Source of the DNA: Pseudoroseicyclus tamaricis
GTDB taxonomy: Bacteria; Pseudomonadota; Alphaproteobacteria; Rhodobacterales; Rhodobacteraceae
Direction of reading: 5' to 3'
Assembly: GCF_012070395.1 (NCBI RefSeq)
Contig: NZ_JAAFYS010000001.1
Location: forward strand, 598,001-662,000
Length of the DNA stretch: 64,000 nucleotides
Below, one piece after another: positions 59,489 to 64,000 of this stretch. The stretch's first letter is position 1, and every line of letters starts with the position of its first letter. Under the pieces are notes generated by a model. That model ran no database searches. It was not told the DNA's origin and saw nothing but the letters and a program-made list of their open reading frames with translations. The position numbers and the translations under genes are program-made.

Positions 59489-59520
59489 GCCGGCACCGGC
59501 TGGAAAGGGCCGGTGCCGGC
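59489..59520 (-). terminator. Hairpin after the 82-residue unknown gene
   Basis: GCCGGCACCGGC (59489-59500), loop, GCCGGTGCCGGC (59509-59520): a perfect 12-bp stem 9 bp after the stop of the small gene at 59529. No T-run, but well placed as its transcription end and before the TraB gene. Confidence 0.6.
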
Positions 59521-59528
59521 GCGCCGCA

Positions 59529-59777
59529 TCACATCTGCGGCGCGAGGGTGGGCTGGCGCCGGATGCGGGCGAACCAGCCAAACCCCCATCCGCGCTTCGG
59601 CCGCGCCGGGGCGGGCTCCACGCTCAGGGGCAGGAGGGGGACGACAGGGGCCCCGGCATGCAGCGGCTCGAACCGCAGCCGCTCCGGGGCAGAACGCCGG
59701 ATCACGCGGCGCTCTTCGGTGGGAAAGACATCCGCCCGGTGGACCGAGTGCGGAAGATCGTGGAAAGGAGGAAACAT
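59529..59777 (-). CDS. 82-residue unknown protein
   Basis: MFPPFHDLPHSVHRADVFPT then Arg/Pro/Phe-rich sequence ending with KRGWGFGWFARI. AGGA with 8-nt spacing precedes the ATG, the upstream 40 nt are unusually AT-rich, and a perfect hairpin follows the stop, all favouring a real gene. No family recognised. Preceded on the same strand by a 43-codon frame 39 nt away. Confidence 0.5.
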   Translation of the reverse strand: MFPPFHDLPHSVHRADVFPTEERRVIRRSAPERLRFEPLHAGAPVVPLLPLSVEPAPARPKRGWGFGWFARIRRQPTLAPQM

Positions 59778-59816
59778 CTTGATAATCCTGAAATATTCCT
59801 CCGGCGTCAGGTCAGT

Positions 59817-59948
59817 TCAGCCGGATATGGGGGGACATGTCTCGGGTTCGGGCCATTCCGCGGCCGCGCCATGCGGGCGGTCGGTCCGGTGTGCGAGGCA
59901 GGATGGGCGCAGGGCACCCGTGAAGAGCGTGGCGGTGGTGTGAAGCAT
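59817..59948 (-). CDS. 43-residue possible small protein
   Basis: MLHTTATLFTGALRPSCLAH followed by a polar Pro/Glu tail. AGGA (in GACGACAGGA) is directly before the ATG and a promoter with leader-peptide-like frame lies upstream (60197-60290). Weak coding character; could also be part of an untranslated leader. Confidence 0.3.
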   Translation of the reverse strand: MLHTTATLFTGALRPSCLAHRTDRPHGAAAEWPEPETCPPISG

Positions 59949-60196
59949 TCCTGTCGTCCTTTCAGGTTTGCGGGGGCCGGGGCCCCCTCTCGGGTGATGT
60001 GGGGCCAAGGGGCCCCGGTCTTTCGGGGCGCAATACGCCCCGCAAGCTGGGAAAATGGGCCGCATCGGGCGAAGGCCGGGCGCAGGATGCGCGGGCCGGG
60101 GCCGGGGACCGGACGGCGCGGGGCCGTCGGTGCGATACGGGTCTGGTGTCTGGGAAAGCGGGAGCGATCAGCTCCCGAACGGGCTGGCGGCGGCGT

Positions 60197-60226
60197 CTAG
60201 CCGAGGAAGCAGGTTGTCCAGTTCAT
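60197..60226 (-). CDS. 9-residue leader-peptide-like frame
   Basis: MNWTTCFLG then TAG, with GGAGG 8 nt before the ATG, about 29 nt after a well-formed promoter. Followed immediately by the stem CGGGAGC/GCTCCCG (60159-60177), the layout of a translated leader plus attenuator. No regulated gene beyond the small frames is apparent. Confidence 0.4.
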   Translation of the reverse strand: MNWTTCFLG

Positions 60227-60261
60227 GCGCGAGCCCTCCGTCAGGAATGACGATGCGACGG

Positions 60262-60290
60262 CTGATAACGGGCGATCACAATTCTGCCAA
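60262..60290 (-). promoter_or_regulatory. Promoter for the small-ORF locus
   Basis: On the minus strand TTGGCA (60285-60290), 17-nt spacer, TATCAG (60262-60267). Would start transcription near 60255 toward the micro-ORFs. The rest of 59949-60366 contains only hairpins (for example CGGGGCG/CGCCCCG at 60024-60042). Confidence 0.5.
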
Positions 60291-60366
60291 CCCCCTTTTT
60301 CCGGGGGTCCGGAAATCCGCACCCGCCAGCGGCGGGCTATGGCGGGGATGACACAGCCGCCCGGGC

Positions 60367-60633
60367 CTACTCCTCCGGCGTGTCCCGCCCTTTCGGCGGC
60401 GCGAAGAACCCGTCCAGCGACGGCACGCCCCGCGCCCCCGCCTTCGCCGGCGTCTCCTCCTTCGCGACTCGCGGCTCGGCCTCCGCCGGGGGCGTTGCGA
60501 AGAACCCGTCGAGCGACAGCCCGCCGCCCGACACCGGCCCGGCCTTTGCCGGCGCGGCGCCCTCATGCCCCTTCGGCGGCTCGTAGAGCGCGTCGTAGTT
60601 GATCCCGCGCCGCGGCGCCTTGTCCTCACTCAT
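60367..60633 (-). CDS. 88-residue disordered protein with two SLDGFFA repeats
   Basis: MSEDKAPRRGINYDALYEPP is followed by two copies of the motif: LSLDGFFATPP (about residue 40) and PSLDGFFAPPK (near the end), separated by Ala/Pro/Glu linker. GAGGGAGG 6 nt before the ATG is a strong ribosome binding site. Looks intrinsically disordered with two docking peptides. No family recognised. Confidence 0.7.
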   Translation of the reverse strand: MSEDKAPRRGINYDALYEPPKGHEGAAPAKAGPVSGGGLSLDGFFATPPAEAEPRVAKEETPAKAGARGVPSLDGFFAPPKGRDTPEE

Positions 60634-60676
60634 CGCCGTCCTCCCTCAGCCCGGTGGCCGCGCACGACATGCCCGG

Positions 60677-60742
60677 CCCCTGTCTTCGGTCCCATAACTC
60701 CTCGGGGCTGCCGCAGGCAGCGGGGGCAGACAGGCCCCCTCC
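60677..60742 (-). terminator. Terminator-like dispersed repeat
   Basis: CTGTCTTCGGTCCCATAACT-CCTCGGGG followed by CTGCCGCAGGCAGC and GGGGGCAGACAGGCCCCC stems, in the gap between tpa's 3' end and the 88-residue gene. Confidence 0.55.
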
Positions 60743-60767
60743 GCCTCGGCCCACCCCGCGCCGCCCC

Positions 60768-62147
60768 TCAGGCCAGCGCCCGCGTCAGCCCGGCATCCAC
60801 CGCCGCCACGATCCGGTCGATATCGTCCCGCGTCGCGATCAGCGCCGGCGCGAAGAGCAGCACGTTGTTGTAGCCGGGGACGGAGCGGTTGGCGGCGCCG
60901 ATCATCACGTCGTCGGCCAGCGCCTCCGCCTGCACCCGGCCGACCAGCTTCTCGGTCAGCGGCTTGCGGCTCTCGCGGCTCTCCACCAGCTCGATCCCGG
61001 CGAAGAGGCCGAGGCCGCGGACCTCGCCGATGGCCTCGTGCTTGGCCTCCAGCTTTCGGAAGCCCTCCAGCAGGTATTCCCCCATCGCGGCGGAGTTCTC
61101 GCAGAGCCCCTCCTCCTCGATGATCTTCATGTTCTCCAGCGCCGCGACGGGGCCAGAGGCGCAGCCGCCGAAGGTGGAGATGTCGCGGAAGTGCCCGAGC
61201 GGATCGTCGGCATCCTTGAAGGCGTCGAACACCGCCTCCGTCGTCACGCAGGTGGAGATGGCGGCGTAGCCGCTCGCCACCCCCTTCGCCATGGTGACGA
61301 TATCCGGCTCCACCCCGAACTGCTGGTAGCCGAACCAGGTGCCCGTGCGCCCCAGCCCGCAGACCACCTCGTCGATGTGGAGGAGGATGTCGTACTTGCG
61401 GCAGATCTCCTGCACCTTCTCCCAGTAGCCGGTGGGCGGCACGATGCAGCCACCGCCGGCCGTCACGGGCTCCAGGCAGAGCGCGCCGATCTCGTCGGGC
61501 CCCTCGCGGAGGATCACGGCCTCGATGGCCTCGGCCGCCTTCACCCCGTAGTCGGGCCCCGCCAGCTCCGGCTGCGCCTGGTATTCCAGGCAATGCGGCA
61601 CCTCGATGAAGCCGGGCGCAAATGGCCCGAAGCGGGCATTGCGCTCCTGCTGGCCGCCGGCGGAGAGGGCGCCGATGGTGGTACCGTGGTAATCGCGGTC
61701 GCGGTAGAGGATCTTGCCCTTCTTGCCGCCATGGTGCTTGTGGCTGATCGCCCGCACCATCTTGAAGGCCTTCTCGTTCGCCTCCGAGCCGGAGTTGGCG
61801 TAATAAACCCGGCTCAGCCCCGGCATCTTGGAGATCAGCCGCTCGGCGAACTCCGCCCCGGCGACGGTGCCCGAGGCCCCGGCGAAGTAGCACATCTTCA
61901 CCAGCTGGTCGCGCACGGCGTCGGCGATGCGCTCCCGTCCGTAGCCGACATTCACCGTCCAGACCCCGCCGGAGACGGCGTCGAGGTACTCGCGCCCGCG
62001 GATATCCCAGACCCGCATACCCTTGCCTTCGACGATGATCCTGGGATCGATCGTCTCGAAGGGCTTGTGCTGGATGAGGTGATGCCACACATGGGCCTTG
62101 TCCGCGGCGATCACCCCCTCGGGATCGTTGCTGCGCAGATCGTCCAT
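60768..62147 (-). CDS. tpa: Taurine--pyruvate aminotransferase
   Basis: 459 residues, class III PLP aminotransferase. [80 protein letters not shown] and [16 protein letters not shown] (Lys binds PLP) match the Tpa subgroup as I remember it from Rhodobacterales. Tpa converts taurine and pyruvate to sulfoacetaldehyde and alanine. AAAGGAG before ATG 62147. No xsc, pta, tauABC or tauR gene is adjacent, so it could be a related omega-aminotransferase. Confidence 0.83.
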   Translation of the reverse strand: MDDLRSNDPEGVIAADKAHVWHHLIQHKPFETIDPRIIVEGKGMRVWDIRGREYLDAVSGGVWTVNVGYGRERIADAVRDQLVKMCYFAGASGTVAGAEFAERLISKMPGLSRVYYANSGSEANEKAFKMVRAISHKHHGGKKGKILYRDRDYHGTTIGALSAGGQQERNARFGPFAPGFIEVPHCLEYQAQPELAGPDYGVKAAEAIEAVILREGPDEIGALCLEPVTAGGGCIVPPTGYWEKVQEICRKYDILLHIDEVVCGLGRTGTWFGYQQFGVEPDIVTMAKGVASGYAAISTCVTTEAVFDAFKDADDPLGHFRDISTFGGCASGPVAALENMKIIEEEGLCENSAAMGEYLLEGFRKLEAKHEAIGEVRGLGLFAGIELVESRESRKPLTEKLVGRVQAEALADDVMIGAANRSVPGYNNVLLFAPALIATRDDIDRIVAAVDAGLTRALA

Positions 62148-62265
62148 GGCCCGCTCCTTTCTCGGCTGATGCTGCCCGAGAGATGGCAGATCGCCCGGCC
62201 CTGCGCATCCGTTTTGTTCGCTGTCCCGGGACGCGCCACGCGCACCGCCCGGAAAGGAGGCACGC

Positions 62266-62826
62266 ATGGCCGAAGAGATCACCCTGCCGGATCCGGCAAC
62301 CCGCCCTGAAGCGCCGAAGCTGGAGAACGTGACTCCCCAGCAGAAGATGCCGGGCCAGCACCTGAAGATGATCCACGATCACCAGCGCCGCAACATGGAG
62401 GTGCTGCGCCAGATCGTGCTCGCCGCCCGCGACGGCGGGCTGCCCGAGGGCGGCGCCGAGGTGGCGCTCGACAAGGTCGGCTGGGTGAAGAACCTGCGCC
62501 GCTTCGGCGCCCTCTGCGGCCAGCATTGCCAGATCGTGCACATGCACCATTCCATCGAGGATGCGCACATGTTCCCGGCGCTCTCCCAGAAGGCCGTCGC
62601 CTTCCGCGCCGTCGTCCAGCGCCTCGGGGAAGAGCATGACGCCGTCCACCACCTCCTCATGCAGCTGATCGACGAGCTCAACGCGCTCAACGCCAACCCC
62701 AGCCAGCAGAAGTTCGAGGCGGCGGTGGCCACCAATACCCGCCTCGAGGCCTTCCTGCTCTCCCACCTCGGCTACGAGGAGGACAGCATCGGCGACGCCC
62801 TCGGCGTCTTCAACATCGGCGTCTGA
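62266..62826 (+). CDS. Hemerythrin-like HHE domain protein
   Basis: 186 residues. Four-helix-bundle ligands: HLKMIHDHQRRN (helix 1), QIVHMHHSIEDAHMFPAL (H..HxxxE, helix 2), LGEEHDAVHHLL (helix 3) and LSHLGYEEDSI (helix 4). A di-iron site is likely; roles in oxygen/NO sensing or iron storage are known for relatives. AAAGGAGG precedes the ATG. Divergent from tpa across 118 bp. Confidence 0.87.
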   Translation: MAEEITLPDPATRPEAPKLENVTPQQKMPGQHLKMIHDHQRRNMEVLRQIVLAARDGGLPEGGAEVALDKVGWVKNLRRFGALCGQHCQIVHMHHSIEDAHMFPALSQKAVAFRAVVQRLGEEHDAVHHLLMQLIDELNALNANPSQQKFEAAVATNTRLEAFLLSHLGYEEDSIGDALGVFNIGV

Positions 62827-62895
62827 CCCCCCTTGAGGGGGCGCCGCCAGAGCCCGCCGCGCCAGCCTCGCGCCCCCTCTCCCCTGGGCCGCCTG

Positions 62896-62945
62896 TTTCA
62901 TCTGGCCCAAAATACCTCGGGGGTGTGGGGGCAGCGCCCCCACCG
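62896..62945 (+). terminator. Terminator-like dispersed repeat
   Basis: TTTCATCTGGCCCAAAATAC then GGGGGTGTGGGGGCAGCGCCCCC, about 70 nt after the hemerythrin stop, nearly identical to the copy at 31.8 kb. Confidence 0.6.
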
Positions 62946-63037
62946 CACCTATAGCCACGCGCCGCAGGCGCTCCGCACTCCTCGCCCCGCATCCCCGCGC
63001 CTTCCCCTCCCTCGTCCCGGCGTCTAGGCTGCCCCGC

Positions 63038-64000
63038 ATGCCGCTGATCCGCCTTCTCCTCTGCCTCTGTCTCCTCGCCGCTCCTCTCGCCGCGCAGGAA
63101 GTGGCGCCGACCGGCCCCATCGCCGCCGAGGCGGACGGCGCTTCGGACGCCGCCATCGCCGCCCGCATCCGCGACATCATCGGCGCGCTCGGCAATTACG
63201 CGGATGTCTCCGTCGATGTCTCCGGCGGCATCGTCACCTTCCGCGGCACCACCGACTCGCTGGCCGAGGCGGAGATGCTGAGCGACCTCGCCGCCCGGGT
63301 TGAGGGGGTGGTGGCGATCCGAAACGAGGCGGCGGAGACGGCGGATCTCGGGCGCAAGCTCGATCCCGCCTTCGAGCGGTTCCAGGCGCGGATGTGGCAG
63401 GTCTATACCGCGCTGCCGCTCATCCTGATCGCCGTCCTCGTCTTCGCGGTGATCGTCGGCCTCGGCACCCTGCTCAGCCGCCGCCGCCAGCCTTGGGAGC
63501 GTCTGGCGCCGAATGCCTTCATAGCCGATCTCTACCGGCAGGCGGTGCTGGTGGTCTTCATCATCGTCGCCATCGTGCTGGCGCTCGACGTGGCCGACGC
63601 CTCGGCGCTGCTCGGCACGATCCTCGGCGCCGCCGGCATCGTCGGCCTTGCCGTCGGCTTCGCGGTGCGGGATACGGTGGAGAACTACATCGCCTCCGTC
63701 ATGCTCTCCATCCGCCAGCCCTTCCGGCCGAACGACATCATCGAGATCGGCGGCGACGAGGGGAAGGTGATCCGCCTGACCTCCCGCGCCACGATCATCC
63801 TCAGCTTCGACGGCAACCACATCCGCATCCCCAACGCGACCGTCTTCAAGAGCCGCATCGTCAACTACACGCAGAACGCCGAGCGGCGCTTCGTCTTCAC
63901 CCTGACGGTGGACCCGTCGGTGGACCTGATGGACGTGACCGACCTCGCCGTGCAGACGGTGCAGGCGCTGCCCTTCGTGCTGCCCACGCCCGGCGCGCAG
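63038..64000 (+). CDS. BON-domain mechanosensitive ion channel (MscS family), 3'-truncated
   Basis: 321 codons to the window edge. Signal peptide MPLIRLLLCLCLLAAPLAAQ, then a BON domain (about 35-100: DAAIAARIRDIIGALGNYAD, VDVSGGIVTFRGTTDS) in the periplasm, three transmembrane segments (ALPLILIAVLVFAVIVGL, QAVLVVFIIVAIVLALDV, LLGTILGAAGIVGLAVGFAV), and the MscS core pore/beta domain FAVRDTVENYIASVMLSIRQ, PNDIIEIGGDEGKVIRL, IRIPNATVFKSRIVNYT. Opens under membrane tension to release osmolytes. A secreted BON module in front of MscS is a minority arrangement. Confidence 0.9.
   Translation, partial: MPLIRLLLCLCLLAAPLAAQEVAPTGPIAAEADGASDAAIAARIRDIIGALGNYADVSVDVSGGIVTFRGTTDSLAEAEMLSDLAARVEGVVAIRNEAAETADLGRKLDPAFERFQARMWQVYTALPLILIAVLVFAVIVGLGTLLSRRRQPWERLAPNAFIADLYRQAVLVVFIIVAIVLALDVADASALLGTILGAAGIVGLAVGFAVRDTVENYIASVMLSIRQPFRPNDIIEIGGDEGKVIRLTSRATIILSFDGNHIRIPNATVFKSRIVNYTQNAERRFVFTLTVDPSVDLMDVTDLAVQTVQALPFVLPTPGAQ

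Overview
This window is a gene-dense piece of a very GC-rich (roughly 70% by eye) alphaproteobacterial chromosome, almost certainly Rhodobacterales (Roseobacter/Paracoccus relatives). Evidence for this: the F1-only ATP synthase operon atpHAGDC followed by an H-type lectin gene; the TauE/SafE plus Alph_Pro_TM pair; a DUF1800/DUF1501 pair; hisC-tyrC-extensin; a TIGR01459-type HAD gene next to ribF; and a Rhodobacterales-like taurine-pyruvate aminotransferase. No rRNA, tRNA, CRISPR array, insertion sequence or complete prophage was seen.

Layout. 1-6.4 kb: 3' part of hisC, tyrC, an extensin-like periplasmic protein, a UspA protein, two convergent VOC proteins, nfuA, tsaB and rimI. 6.5-12.9 kb: a purine-nucleoside import and salvage cluster (BMP binding protein, double ATPase, two permeases with a LysE exporter between them, then punA). 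12.9-20.8 kb: a tandem repeat array, TauE/Alph_Pro_TM, a small protein plus an AHL-type LuxR regulator, a RecD-like helicase, tdk, a regulator-like unknown and a KASIII enzyme. 20.9-28.3 kb: carB, a cfa-like methyltransferase, aspS and a 24-residue cationic peptide. 28.4-42 kb: DUF1800/DUF1501/GNAT, DUF2125, a ChaC-like enzyme, a MotA/MotB-like stator pair, clpA, gloB and a methyltransferase. 42-49.8 kb: atpHAGDC, H-lectin, prs and a DsbA-fold isomerase. 50-59.4 kb: ltaE, a YcgN-type protein and ribF; an AT-rich insertion with one unknown gene; HAD hydrolase, TetR/MFS, ppaC and TraB/GumN. 59.5-64 kb: a cluster of tiny ORFs, a repeat-containing 88-residue protein, tpa, a hemerythrin-like protein and the start of a BON-MscS channel.

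Most genes are housekeeping. Many sit in tight operons with ATGA or GTGA stop/start overlaps (hisC-tyrC-extensin, usp-VOC, permease-lysE, tauE-Alph_Pro_TM, DUF1501-GNAT, ribF-YcgN-ltaE). The less ordinary content lies between genes. There are at least six copies of a roughly 150-bp two-hairpin element, most flanked by short GTAGGGTGGG hairpins. There are about ten copies of a second, terminator-like repeat, four of them in a 108-bp tandem array. There is a 173-bp imperfect inverted repeat, a pair of adjacent 22-bp perfect palindromes, and several small peptides with good ribosome binding sites.

Best candidates for undescribed biology: the AT-rich single-gene insertion between HAD and ribF (52.4-53.9 kb), the micro-ORF/leader-peptide locus at 59.5-60.3 kb, the cationic 24-residue peptide at 28.25 kb, the two-hairpin repeat family, and the stator pair with a giant periplasmic coiled coil at 33.6-37.3 kb. 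All functional statements rest on reading the sequence and on remembered family features; no search was run.
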